DNA of 64,000 bases, taken from contig NC_134138.1 in NCBI RefSeq assembly GCF_033958435.1, forward strand, positions 177,180,798 to 177,244,797. The letters are read 5' to 3'. Of the stretch, positions 1 to 11,905 are shown piece after piece. Numbering within the stretch: position 1 is the first letter of the stretch; every line of letters begins with the position of its first letter. A model generated the notes under the pieces. It saw nothing but the letters and a program-made list of their open reading frames with translations, searched no databases and had not been told where the DNA came from. The position numbers and the translations under genes were made by a program. The stretch is from Carettochelys insculpta. Taxonomy: Eukaryota > Chordata > Testudines > Carettochelyidae.

Positions 1-1731
1 GTGAAGGAGTGAGGATTTTGATCTGCTGCTAGCTGATGTACTCTGACTCTTGAGAAAAACCAATCCTGCCCTCTCTGTTGTCCTGCCTGCCCTCCTGACT
101 GTTCCACATGACACGTGTCCATGCTCCATTGAGTAGGGAGCCAGTAGAAAAAAAGCTGTGTCTATGGCTGCAAGAAAAAGTCCAGGCCAGGTGTGAGAGA
201 AGAACTGATAGAGGACCAGTAGCATGAGAGAGGAGGCAAGGCTGGTAGCTGACAGGCAGTTCAAGTGTATGTATATATGAGCTCCTCGTGGGGGCAGTGA
301 GGCTCAGAAGAAGGTCAAAGCTAAAGTAGTGGGAAGGGTCACCTTCTGCCTCCCTTAAAGAAAATATGCTTGGAGAGTAGGGGCTCTGCCTTGGTGGTTG
401 CGGGCGGAAGGGAAAGGGGAAGTGTGAAGGATGATTGTGCTTCTCTCCAATCCCTCAGTGCAGATTACTGACTCAACTACTCCTCTTCAGGGCTCTGGGA
501 GGAGTACAGTGTTTAACTGTAGAGGAGCCCTATCATTACTGCCTCTATCTCTTTGGTGCAGCAGGGAGATCTTTCTTGAACCAGTCTTGACATCCACCTG
601 TGGGGATAGAAAGCATCAAGACATTCCCTTTTTCCTTACCATGTGGCAAAGCTTACTTGTTAACTCGCACTTTTCACCTGCATGGCAGAGCAACATCACT
701 ATTAATGTGGCCATTACAACCTAGAAATTTTAGTTTAGAAGGTTGTTATTCCAAAATATAGTAAAATATTACAAAGCAGGTATCTGAAGATGCTCACAGT
801 TTTGGAATACTAGAATAAATTTCAGGGGAGATTGGTGAGCAGAGCTCAGGCAAAACACAGTCCCGGGTGCATGTTAAACTTGTCTCAGTTCTCCCCTGTG
901 TGGAGAAATACAGTAACAGAGATCAAACTTTATACTGGATCAGGTAAGAGGCCACCACTTTCCAAATCTTGGCACAGGGGGAGTTTCTTCAAACTAGAGT
1001 TAAAAGAAGACAAAAAAGCAGTCCAGTAGCAGTTTCAAGACTAACAAAATGTATTAGTTGATGAGCTTTCATGGGACAGACCCACTTCAGATCAGAAGTG
1101 GGTCTGTCCCATGAAAGCTCATCAACTAATACATTTTGTTAGTCTTTAAAGTGTGACTGGACTGCTCTTTTGTTTTCATAGAATATAGGCTAGGACAACT
1201 ATCTGTTAGTAGAGTTAAAAGGATTTTAATCATAGGGTGTGTCAGCACTTGGCATTTGATGTGAACAGGTGTGTATAACAAAGTGCTTGGCTGTAACTCC
1301 CATGTGGGTGCTTATGGATGTTAAGGTTAGAGACCTCCTCCACATTGCAGGCCACAGAACTTTACCTACCCATTTGAGTCCTGTAATAGACCTTTAACTT
1401 CTAAGTCACTGAAGTCCTCCAGTAATGTTTTAAAGACTTCATGTTACAGAGAATTTACCATTTACACTAGTGTAAACCTGCTTAACAAGCCTGAATTTAA
1501 AAGGTTCCGAGTCAGCATTAATGTAAACCAGTTTGAAGAGTATTAAATTAATGCAAAGTAGGAACTTCTAAGTTTGTGCATGCAGTATGCACAGAAGGGA
1601 GTTAGGGAAGCACTTTAGTACAACCTGGTAATCACACCATCATAGTCTGAAGTGCAGGGCAGTGTCAACAAACACTCAGATGCTGTAGTTTTTTGTTTCT
1701 AATTATTTTTCTCTAAAAACTTACCTGTCAG
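1..1731 (+). other. PDIA4: PDIA4 intron (partial), contains one small palindromic repeat
   Basis: No exon was found here. The next upstream PDIA4 exon, which should encode the segment just before the 'NGLREDYKF' stretch, is not recognisable, so the region is read as intron extending off the left edge. The only structured element is the inverted repeat at about 1004-1180. Short reading frames at 431-724 and 832-1029 have no recognisable similarity and no splice support. Confidence 0.6.
1004..1180. repeat. Short palindromic repeat, both arms of the 'GTGGGTCTGTCCCA' family
   Basis: The two halves are near-perfect reverse complements centred at about 1092. The right half reads as a stem (GTGGG...CCCA), then GAAAGCTCATC, then TTTTGTTAGTCTTTAAAGTG and an ACTGGACTGCT tail. 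The left half is the same in reverse. The family also occurs at 17571-17645 (single arm) and 55606-56221 (long palindrome). Only the terminal part of each arm is kept here, so this is either a minimal or a centrally deleted copy. Confidence 0.8.
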
Positions 1732-1883
1732 CTAATGGCTTAAGAGAAGATTACAAGTTCCACCACACCTTCAGCAGTGAGATTGCAAAGTTCTTGAAAG
1801 TGACTCCTAGCAAACTGGTGGTCATGCAACCAGAAAAATTTCAATCAAAACATGAACCCAAAATGAATGTTTTGGATCTTAAA
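1732..1883 (+). CDS. PDIA4: PDIA4 coding exon, b-domain segment
   Basis: This is an internal exon of protein disulfide isomerase A4 (ERp72), an ER-lumen thiol oxidoreductase and folding factor. It reads ANGLREDYKFHHTFSSEI at its start and includes VVMQPEKF, matching the non-catalytic b thioredoxin-fold region of vertebrate PDIA4. The acceptor AG is at 1730-1731. The donor gtgagt follows at 1884. The exon begins with two bases of a split codon and ends on a codon boundary, and the next exon begins in phase 0, so the reading frame is continuous. The 152-nt length fits (2 + 150). Upstream exons lie outside the window or were not recognised. Confidence 0.92.
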
Positions 1884-2452
1884 GTGAGTATTTTTCCAGA
1901 CTATTAGCAAAAAGTAAGTCTGTGTGATTACAAGTGTGTATGAGGACTCCTTTTCATTCTTATACATGAGCAGTTTACATTATCCAGTTGGTATTTAATA
2001 GTCCATTACACTTAGATATTTCTTTAAGTCTGTAAAGGCTTGAGGCAATCCTTCTGGAATCAGACTTCAGTAGACTATGGATCAGGCCATAACTTTTTAC
2101 TTTGGTTTAGGGTTGGTTTTCGATGCAGTGAGCCTAATTTGTCATTCTCATTTTATCCTCGTGTGACTCGGTTGACCTCCATGGAGCTACCCCTTACCTT
2201 TACTGGTGTTAGGAGACTGAAAACCAGCATATTTTTTTTTTTTTTTGGTCTCCTAAAGTGACACGGAATCTGTGTCTTTTCCACCTCCATGGGCAGCATG
2301 AGACATGAGAAGTACATTACTTTCCATGTTCAAGGATATCAGGGATTTGTTGTGCATGTTTATATACAAATACATCTGCATCACAATAGAAAGGTACAAC
2401 TTGAAATTGATTTTGTTTAACTAAGTGCAGCACTCTTTTTACTTTTGAACAG

Positions 2453-2609
2453 GATTCTACTACTGGGTCTGAAATAAAGGATCATGTGATAAAGCATGCT
2501 TTGCCACTAGTTGGTCATCGCAAGACCTCCAATGATGCAAAGAGATATGCTAAGCGACCTCTAGTGGTTGTCTACTATATGGTAGATTTCAGCTTTGATT
2601 ATCGTGTTG
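2453..2609 (+). CDS. PDIA4: PDIA4 coding exon, b/b' boundary
   Basis: The exon follows a tttgaacag acceptor and ends before gtgagt at 2610. It starts in phase 0 and ends after the first base of a codon. Recognisable PDIA4 segments are ALPLVGHRK, NDAKRYAKRPL and VVVYYMVDFSFDYRV, which cross from the end of the b domain into the b' domain; in ERp72 these non-catalytic domains separate the second and third catalytic domains. The reading frame is intact across all 157 nt. Codon phase joins exactly to the exon at 3121. Confidence 0.93.
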
Positions 2610-3120
2610 GTGAGTTTAACTGTATTGAGCTTCCCCAAAATAATTGCCTTTGGGACAAGAGATGAGCAGGGGTGGTAGATGGAGTCCTCTTCGGGAAGGC
2701 TAGCCTTTGGCTTCACCATTTCTTCTCCCCTTCCCCACCATTGCTGCCTAAAGAAGCCCTGAACACCCTCCACTCCCATGCACTGGAGGAGGCCCCAAGT
2801 CTGCCACCCTCTCCAGACGCCAGCCACCATGGGGGAAAAGCATCTCTTGAAAGATACTTTTCATATATGCTGGCGAGGTTCCAGGATGGCTAAGGAGATG
2901 GGCCAGAGAGAATACTGATGAGCCAGGAAACCTGAATAGCACATAACACCTCTTCAGCTTCCGCAGACCTGCTTGGGGCATAATAAAGCAAAATCTTCAC
3001 TGCCAGATTCTGCATCAGGGGTTCTCGTGCCCATGACAGAGCCTCCCGTAGCTTATTATACCCATCACCCATGAGAATAAGCCACTACAAATTACTGATC
3101 CTGTGTTCTGATGATTTCAG

Positions 3121-3354
3121 CTACCCAGTACTGGAGAAGCAAAGTCTTGGAGGTAGCCAAAGACTTCCCAGAATATACTTTTGCTATTTCTGATGAGGAA
3201 GATTATTCTTCTGAAATAAAGGATATGGGGCTGATTGACAGTGGAGAAGATGTTAATGTCGCAATCCTGGATGAGGGTGGCAAAAAGTATGCCATGGAAC
3301 CAGAGGAATTTGACTCTGATGTGCTCAGGAATTTCATTTTGGCCTTCAAAAAAG
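3121..3354 (+). CDS. PDIA4: PDIA4 coding exon, b' domain
   Basis: The exon starts right after tgatttcag and completes the split alanine codon from the previous exon. It encodes the b' segment with ATQYWRSKVLEVAKDF, FPEYTFAISDEEDY and YAMEPEEFDSD, close to vertebrate PDIA4. The donor is gtaaaa at 3355, slightly weaker than consensus. An in-frame reading continues past the donor for about 140 nt, but that extension is low-complexity, has no family similarity, and the next exon joins in the correct phase (G|GA, glycine), so the donor at 3355 is preferred. Confidence 0.92.
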
Positions 3355-4150
3355 GTAAAAAATGCAAAACACGGTCTTTGGTTTTGGGGTGTGGGGGAGG
3401 CCATATGCCCAGGCATTGGAGGCCAGTTGTCAGGTTTTTTGTTTGTTTTTTTTTTGGGGGGGAAGGGTTGTTGATGGTGGGTGAAGGTGGCTGAGTATTT
3501 GGTGGGGGGGCACATGGTTGCCAACTGCCCTCACACCAATCTATTTGTTGAGATTATGGTCACAATTTAAACTTATGCACAGTGAGCACCTGTCTGATGC
3601 AGAGTTCTGTTTTGAGGCTGTTCCCCTTCTTGCATTTGTATTTTCATTAACTTTGTGTTGCTCAGACTATACAGTGGCATCTAGGCAAATCCTGCTGTGT
3701 ACTACCACATTTTGTCAGTCACTCAAGAGTAAACCCACAGTTTTCTGAACTTACCCCTGAAATGTGTTCAAATACCAGCAATATGTTCATTTTCATTGCT
3801 AGTATAATGAACCAGTATATGTCTAATACTACGGTGGTGGATACCAAGACACAATGTTATCAAATAAATGTTTTACTGTCCATATGCCACCAACTGCTTG
3901 TTTTAAAAACTAACTAGCTAGCCTGTTTGTGAAGGTGGGGGGTAAATTCATTCATGTGGTGAAGACTGCATCTTCCCTGGTTTTGAACCGAAACAAATAC
4001 ACCATTTACTGGCCATCAGCGATTCAAATCAGGGTTTATCCTCAGGTTATTAAACCCTCTCTAAAGGAACCTCTGGTGGTCTGATTGCTGTTCTTAGTTG
4101 AGTCTAATAATGGTCTATCCTGTTAACACCACTGGTCATTTCTTTTCTAG

Positions 4151-4566
4151 GAAAGCTGAAGCCTATTGTGAAATCCCAGCCAATACCAAAAAATAACAAG
4201 GGGCCTGTGAAGATTGTGGTGGGTAAAACATTTGACACCATAGTAATGGATCCAAACACTGATGTCTTACTAGAGTTCTATGCCCCCTGGTGTGGACACT
4301 GCAAGCAACTGGAACCTATTTATACTGAGCTGGGTAAAAAATACAAGAACCAGAAAAACCTAGTCATAGCCAAGATGGATGCTACAGCTAATGATGTGAC
4401 AAACGATCACTACAAAGTGGAAGGATTCCCAACCATCTATTTTGCTCCCAGCAACAACAAAAATAACCCTGTTAGATTTGAAGGTGGGAACAGAGACTTA
4501 GAGCATTTGAGTAAATTTGTAGAGGAACATGCAACAAAACTAACAAGGACGAAAGAAGAGCTGTAG
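4151..4566 (+). CDS. PDIA4: PDIA4 last coding exon: a' catalytic thioredoxin domain and KEEL tail
   Basis: This terminal exon follows ttttctag and completes the glycine codon split with the previous exon. It encodes the C-terminal a' thioredoxin domain. The redox active site WCGHC has its CGHC at 4291-4302, and the cis-proline motif VEGFPTIYF lies about 40 residues later. The protein ends in KEEL (4552-4563), the ER-retention signal typical of PDIA4 rather than the KDEL of P4HB or QEDL of PDIA3. The stop is TAG at 4564-4566. No frame damage is visible, so the gene looks functional. The function (disulfide formation, reduction and isomerisation in the ER lumen) follows from the family. Confidence 0.96.
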
Positions 4567-7500
4567 ATGAGATGAGGGTGAAGAAAGAATTGTCTATACA
4601 GTGTAGGTAAAGCAAGTTTCTTACAAAATTTGTTGAGGGAACAATACAGCAATTTGAGAAAGGGGGATACTCTGGCAGAAATATTGCAGCATCTGATTTT
4701 TATATTGCAAAAAATCATTCTGGACACTGAACTGTCTGATATATGAATGTCTTTAGGTTAGCTATAATTTTGATCTTTGGAGGAAAAATACAATCTTTAT
4801 TTTTTTGTGACTACCTTGAGCCTGATTATTTTTTATTGCAATGTGGTTTGTTTTGGGTTTTTTAACTCTTTAGGATTTATTTTAAAAAAAAAAAAAAAAA
4901 AAGAGGGAAATCTCCTAAATAGACTTGTTTCTGTCTCTCCATAGTTTTTGCATTTTCATTTTTTCTTTTTGAGTTTGACCAGCTGTTTCGTGACTGTACC
5001 ACATTTTGGCTTTAAGGAAGGAATTTTTAAATGGAAACAATGGGCTTATCAAGATCCGACATAAACAAAGGTGCTAACTCACTATGCTTCTGTACTTTGT
5101 TTTACATGTGTTTTAGGATTACACTTTTGTTCCCTACAAAAACACAAGGCTGTATCTTGTATCTGTTCACCAGTGGCTCTCCAAAGTCTCCCTGAGCCCT
5201 TTAATCCCTTACTCCTGGCAATTGTTTATTGGATATACTCTTAAACTGAAGTACAGTGCTTGAAGTAGGAGTATGTGATGATGTGCATTACTTAGTATTA
5301 TGATGCAGTCATATTACTACTGGTTTTAAGCATTATGGGCTTCGGCTCTTTGGCAGAGGGGGGCTTTTTTCAGAGTGGTCTTTTAAAGAAAATGGACAGA
5401 TTCACATTATTTAACAAAGCACTGTTATAGGTGTATCTTCACTGGGTTACCACAGAATTAACTGGCGTTGCCCTGGACTGTTTTTCAGGTACTCAATCCT
5501 AAAATTCTTGAGCGGGCTCTTCAGCTTTCCATCAGGAGCTTTCGATATGCATACATGTCCTGTGTTTTTTGTTTTGGTTTTTTTGAGTGCTCATCATTCT
5601 TTGGAACAATCAAGCTGCAGGTATTCAAAATTTTAGAAGGTGGCTCTCTTCTGGGAATATCCTAGGTAATTAGGCCAAAAAAGGTGTGGAGGCAAAAGGG
5701 GGGAGGGTGTGTTGAAGCTCTATAGTAGTGACCTGCTTACTTGTGTCCCAAATTATGCAGACTCTTAAATCCATATAATTCCGCCAGAAAGCAGACCAGA
5801 GTTAATTATTGTTCAAAGGTTAGGATGTAAAAGGAAGAGCTCTCAGAAAGAGGAGGCTGGGAATACAGAGTCTAACAGGGACCTTTTTGACCACTTACTT
5901 TAATTGGAAAAAAAAGCTGCCTAAATCTCAGATTTAATAATTTTCCTAAATGACTACTGATGAAAGCCAATTAATGGGCAATTGCAACCATAATTTGGAA
6001 GAAAGAAGTTTATGTAATTTCTGACTCTCTTGTATGCTGTCTGCAGTCCAGACCTGGTGCTTTTGACTCATGTTCTCTCCCCCCCCCCCCTTCATTAGAT
6101 AAGATAAGGGATTTGTAAATTCATAGATCGTAAGGTCCTTGAAATGGCTTTTGTTTCACAGAAAGTAGGCTTTAAAAATAAAATCTCTAGGTGCACTGTA
6201 TCCCCTCAAAGGTTTATTGTTGCAGCCTGCTCTATTTAAGGTATTGCTACATTGAAAACTCCCAGTGTATCCCTGTTTACAGGTGGACCTCAAACGCTGA
6301 GGTTTTTTCCTCCACCCCACAGCCCGTCCTCAAATGATCATTATACCCCAACTTTTCCTTTGTAACAACTTGTTTGTTAATTTGCCAGAATGTCTAAAAG
6401 AGCTTAAGATCTGCTGGGATGTGCAGAATCCTGCTCCTATCTTATTTCCTCGGTGCTCTCTTATTGGAGCAACACAACACTCCATTGCCTGAGTGATGGG
6501 CTACTCGTTGTACTCATGTTATCTCAGAGCTGTCAACATACTTATGCAAAAATGAATAGCTCACTTTTTGTGTAGCAGGAGTTTTACATTTCACTTTTGA
6601 CTGACTTTTATTAAAGAATTGAGTGAACATGGGTTATGCTGCTGGAATGTGCTCAGAAATTGCATTGGGTCACATTGTGTGCAGGTGAGTGGCCTTCAGC
6701 TCTTATCTGAGAAAATTAAGGGTGCTGCTTACTCCCCTGATACATTCAGGTCTAAGTCACTTTTGGTAGTAGGTACTGTTATTGTTTTCTGGTAAGTCAG
6801 AAGAGCTGTGCTCTTCCTTCTGTTCTAAAGCAAAGGAGGCTGTCTTAGGGACGTGGTTGGGGAGACATGAGCTTCTGCCAAAACCATTGCCACGTTTCTG
6901 CAGTGGATGTGCTTGTAAACTATGCAGGATACAACCCTTTCAACTCTGGTGCCACACTGGAAACAATGTTAATTATAGCTTTCCTATGATCTCTGCAATC
7001 CTGGCAGGAACACTGACCTGTGTGACAGGCTGTTTCATTTGATATGCCCACTGTGTGTCCCTGATTGCTGCCGGTTGTGAGGTGAGCACCTGTGTGTTTG
7101 GCACAGGACTGTGATCTTTCACTTATTGTAAAAGCTGATGTGCCATCTGCCCAAGTAAGACCTACTGAGAGTATTTCCAGCCCTAATCTTCTGTGGTTCT
7201 GGGCTGTAGGCTTTCTGACTAGGTTAGGTTCAAACGAATGATATAGGAAAATTTAGTGGGAAACAGCCTATTTAATCCCCACTCTCCAACGTAGTGGTTC
7301 CCTGTCACCCCAAACAGTTTGTGGACCCCCATCAAAGCCAATTCTAGCTGCTGTGTACGCTTTGTTAAATAAAAAAAACCACAATGCAGATTTTTCGATA
7401 GCAATTAATTGGTAACATTATTGGAATATATTTATTTTAAAATGTTTTTCTATTATCTTTATTTTTTATATTTTTAATGGATCCCCTGCAATGCCATTGC

Positions 7501-7736
7501 AGACCCCCTGTTGGGAGCCACTGCTTGAGAGCAGTTCACTCTCCACATGCAAATAGGCACAAATTTTTGCTTATTTCTGAAAATACATTTCAGCTTGTGG
7601 ATTCAGACAAGCTATCTGAACTCTTTTTTCAAATAAATAATTGTTTACTTTATTTATGCCCTCCCAGCAAGGATTACTAGTTGAAAGCCATTTCACTTCT
7701 TGTTGCAAACAAATCCATTTTAACTGTCTAAGTGGT
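4567..7736 (+). other. PDIA4 3' UTR and downstream intergenic DNA
   Basis: The 3' UTR of PDIA4 must begin at 4567. It includes an A18 run near 4884-4901. I found no canonical AATAAA or ATTAAA before about 6.1 kb (an AATAAA-type hexamer lies at about 6177), so the polyadenylation site is not assigned. A C-run sits near 6079. The rest is AT-rich non-coding sequence with no gene that I can support. Confidence 0.5.
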
Positions 7737-8682
7737 AGAATCATAGAAGAGTAGGACTGGAAGGGACCTCGAGAGGCCATCGAGTCCAGCCCCCTGCCCT
7801 CGTGGCAGGACCAAGCACTTCCTAGACCATCCCTGAAAGCCATCTATCTAACCTCTTCTTAAATATCTCCAGTGATGGGGATTCTACCACCTCCCTTGGC
7901 AATTCGTTCCAGTGTTTGATCACCCTGACAGTTAGGAACTTTTTCCTAATGTCCAACCTGAAGCTCCCCTGCTGCAATTTAAGTCCATTGCCTCTTGTTC
8001 TATCCTCAGAGGCAAGGAAGAACAAGTTCCCTCCCTCTGCCTTATGACACCCTTTTAGATACCTGAAAACTGCTATCATGTCACCCCTCAATCTTCTCTT
8101 TTCCAAACTAAACAAGCCCAGTTCTTTCAGCCTTTCTTCATAGGTCATGTTCCCTAGACCTTTGATCATTCTCGTTGCTCTCCTCTGGACCCTCTCCAAT
8201 TTCTCCACGTTTCCTGAACAGCGGTGCCCAGAACTGGACACACTACTCCAGCTGAGGCCTAACCAGCACAGAGTACAGGAGAATGACTTCTCGTGTCTTG
8301 TTCACAACACACCTGTTAATGCATCCTAGAATCAGGTTTGCTTTTTTTGCAACAGCATCACACTGTTGACTCATATTTAGCTTGTGGTCCACTATCACCC
8401 CTAGATCCCTTTCTGCTGAACTCGGTCGTAGGCAGTCCTTTCCCATTCTGTATGCGTGACACTGATTGGTCCTTCCTAAGTGGAGCGCTTTGCATTTGTC
8501 CTTATTAGACTTCATCCTGTTTACCTCAGCCCATTTCTCCAGTTTATCCAGATCCTTTTGAATTATGACCCTATCCTCCAAAGAAGTTGCAACCCCTCCC
8601 AGCTTGGTATCATCTGCAAACTTAAGTGTACTTTCTATGTCAATATCTAAATCGTTAATGAAGATATTGAACAGAACTGGTC
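7737..8682 (-). mobile_element. CR1 LINE fragment, 3' end with RT C-terminus
   Basis: On the - strand two overlapping frames read as the end of a CR1-type reverse transcriptase ORF. The first contains DLDKLEKWAEVNRM and the following SAERDLGVIVDHKL block; the second contains KLERVQRRATRMI, RLKELGLFSLEKRR and FRYLKGCH before HWNELPREVVESPSL. The frame changes near 8241, so the copy is broken. It ends at about 7737 in the CR1-type 3' terminus (short repeats of the ATTCTATGA type). The 5' part of the LINE is missing, as is usual for CR1 insertions. Confidence 0.92.
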
Positions 8683-11523
8683 AAGGAAAATAGGTGTTAA
8701 CCCAGTTACAACTGGGAGGGTGAGAAGTGCAACACTGCTTATTTGGGGCCAAGGCTTCTATTTCCTTTTTGTCTTTACAGTCCCTCTGAACAGACAAAAT
8801 AGACTGGAGTTTTTTCAAAAGCTTTCTTTGGTGCCTTTCCAAGACTGCAGGTATCAAACTCCGTGTTACTTTAGAACATTCTCTACAGCAGACTAATTGT
8901 TGTCGTAACACTTGCACATTTGTGTCAGGTTTAAAGGTAAGGACACCCTTTGCATAAATCTCCGTCTTTAAAAATAGAACCTCTCTAAGCATAACTGCTG
9001 TCTGTGCCCAGTAAAATGCTCATGATACCTCTTCTGTGTGAAGACGCTGAATTAAACTTTGTTTTCAAATAGTTGCAGTTTTTGTACCCTATATACATTC
9101 CTCCCACTCTCCGCTTAGGGGCAGGAGAAAATAACTTCAGTCTGCAGTGCAAAGAACAGAATTTTTTTTGTTACTGGCAGGGAATAGGAGAGGAGAGATC
9201 AGGACGGCGTGTGGAAAGAACCAGCTACAATAGTGCTCTGTTAAACTTCTGGGCAGCTGTGAGGTGCAGAGTAAATGCCACCCACCATAAGTGCAAATGT
9301 TTGTAATCTCAGTGGTACAGCAAACCGAATGCTCAGTTCGTTTCATTGGGGGTGGCTGTGTTTTTACTCTTTTTGTTTTTAGGTGCTCCTATGTCCCAGG
9401 GCTGTGGTAGCTGAATACCTTAAACTCGCAACATAGCTATCCACCAACACCATGTTACCTTAAAATTTGATGTGTGCTCCAGAACTTGATAGTGCTGGGG
9501 TCAGCCATTTTGTGTGTTCAGCCCCTGCCAGCTGCAATCGAAGCATCCCATAGCTAGGAATAATCTTAGGCCTTTGTGAAAAGAGATCAGATGGCTGCAT
9601 GTTTCTTTAGAATGGAAAGATGGGACACAAACTTTTTTTTTAAAATAAATCAGTAGCCTTATTTATAGGTAAAAATATTGAAAACATTCTAAAAAAGTAG
9701 TCAGTCACCATTTAAAAATTTTAACAATGTAGAAGTTATGTGGCTCAATTAGGAGTTACGTGCTATAAAAAGTAAGCTATAAAAAAGCAAAAGTGTGTCT
9801 CTAAGCAGTTGAAGGAAGTTTTTCTTAAATCAAGCTGACATTTAAAGTCTCTATCCCTGCAAGCCCAGCTGGTGGTGGCTCAAAACCATCTCTGACTGTG
9901 TGTAACTATATTTGGAATGTCCTAAACCTAAGGCATATGTGTGCACACATAATAGCTAATAAATCTAGTTTTAAATAGCGCATGGTTGTTTGTATTGATC
10001 ATTTATCAGATGGAACTGCTGAATTCCTGTTGGTTTATTCCTGACACTGCCTACAAAGATAGGTAATTTTCCACTGCTTTGGGTTCTGATGATCGTTTGT
10101 AACATATTTGGCAAGCCAGTTGCCAAGAATGCTGGAGAGGAAGGGGACAACTGTACAAATTGTGTGTGTTGTGGTTACAAGTTGATCTACAACTGTTCCG
10201 TAACTGATTCAGGGCTTAGGCTGAGATGCCTGATAGTGAGAAAACGTTAGAAGGAAATGGTATGTTAGAGAGAACCACTTAACTCATGCCTAGAAGTATA
10301 GTAATTTTTGGAAGCTGGGATTGATAGATGCCCAAGAGTGTTCCAGCAGCTTTCTAACCAATGGGAAACCTAGGGTAGTGTGGGAATGTTAATGGCAGAC
10401 TGAGCTGAATTGTCAAAGGAGTCCCCAGCCAGGCCACAGGGGAAATTTAGGAGACAAAGTTGTGTTCTCAGAGCAATGTTTTTGGGAGATCAAGAGAAGC
10501 ACAGTGAAAAGTGTCAGGGAGAGGATTTTGACTTGTATCATTATCTGACTGGGAGGGGTGATCTCCGTGACCTTCCACTCTTCCATCGTTTCAAGCAATG
10601 AAGATGCCCACACCTAACACCCCCTCCTTCCTGCCCTGGTGAGAGAGATTGTACCCAAGGGAGTAACTGAGGAGGAGAACAGGTAAGGATTAGAGCTATG
10701 TTGGTTGGCACTTTAAAATGGAGCACAGCCTTAGAGTCTGACAACAACGGCCAGCCTCTCCGGTGGGTGTGGTGGCCACTCCCATGCTGGGAGCCAGGCT
10801 ATGGGTATAAATTCCCAGAAGCTTTTGCCCACAGAGCCCCACTTCTAGACTTGGCCTCTTGCTGTCTGTATTTTTATTGGCTTAGGTTTTCCTTTCTTCA
10901 GTTCTTCATATGCCCACCATCCACCCCCCCCCCCACTTCTTCCACTTCTTTTGCACTTTCTTCTGCTTCTCTCCCCCTTTCATTCCCTCTGTCTCCAACA
11001 TTTGTTTGCATCTCTTTTTTGAGAGTTCAGTTAATGCTGCAGCAGAAATTATTAAAATAATCTTAAACGTGATTAGAAAAATGGCTGCTTGAAGCAGCTT
11101 TGAGAAGCAATAAATTAATAAAGGATCAGACCCATTGCCATTTTTTTTTTTCATAGCCACGTGGATCTGCAGCTCTGCATGCAATAATCTTGTTTAAAAT
11201 CGTAATTACAAGGGCTGTTACTTTAAAAGAAGAAGAGTTAAAGCAAATAAAAACCGAAGGACATCCGAGCCTACCTGATCTCTAGTAGGTGGCACTTCGG
11301 AGAAGGGCTTTGTGGAACTTAGTTCTGGGATACAGGTGGAAACCAAAGCTGCTAGACTACAATAAAATTAACTCCTGCATGAGCAGACTCTGCTGAAGCA
11401 GGAACCCCAGCCAACACTATTCTGACTGGTCATTGGAAGACTTCTGTGTATTTTATTTGTAGTGGTGAGCATCAGATGCTTCTTGATATACATGTTTCTG
11501 GATATTCACTGTGTCTGTGTTTT
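8683..11523. other. Intergenic, no supported gene
   Basis: AT-rich DNA with only short unsupported reading frames. A C-run and CT-rich patch near 10920-10990 create overlapping frames on both strands that look like low complexity. No RNA gene or clear transposon boundary was recognised. Confidence 0.5.
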
Positions 11524-11905
11524 AAACTACCCCTCCCTTTCAGAAGGGACATGTAAATGAAGCTGAACATGCAAATTAGTCATGAATTTAAATATCTCAT
11601 ACCTCATTTGCATACTCCATCAGGCTCTTACTTCCAAAAGGGGCAGCTTTCAAAATAAACAGCTGTGTAGATGGGGTCGTATTGAAAGGAAACCCCACTT
11701 TTGAAAGCACCCTTCTTCCCAATTTATTTAGGGAAGAATGGTGCTTTTGAAAGCGGGGTTTCTTTTCAAAGATACCCTGTCTACACAGCTGTTGTGTTTT
11801 GAAAGCAGCCTCTTCTGGAAGGGAGATTCTGTGGCAGTATGCAAATGAACCACAAGATATTTAAATCTGTGCCTCATTTGCATTTTTGCTCAATTTCATG
11901 TTTTA
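11524..11905. mobile_element. Fold-back MITE, 'ACTACCCCTCCC' family, copy 1
   Basis: An inverted repeat of about 380 bp. The left arm carries TTTAAATATCTCATACCTCA, GCAAATTAG and CAGCTGTGTAGA; the right arm carries their complements, with TCTACACAGCTG and GATATTTAAATCTGTGCCTC. The centre is the ACCCTTCTTCCCAA / GGGAAGAATGGTGC hairpin. It is homologous along its length to the element at 16302-16735. The outermost right end is degraded, so target duplications cannot be read. No coding capacity. Confidence 0.8.

Noticed and set aside
1..1731. Additional upstream PDIA4 exons
   Set aside because: No segment with splice sites encoding the expected preceding b-domain or second catalytic-domain sequence was found.
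3355..3494. Read-through extension of the PDIA4 exon beyond 3354
   Set aside because: The donor GT at 3355 joins in phase to the exon at 4151; the extension is low-complexity and not PDIA4-like.
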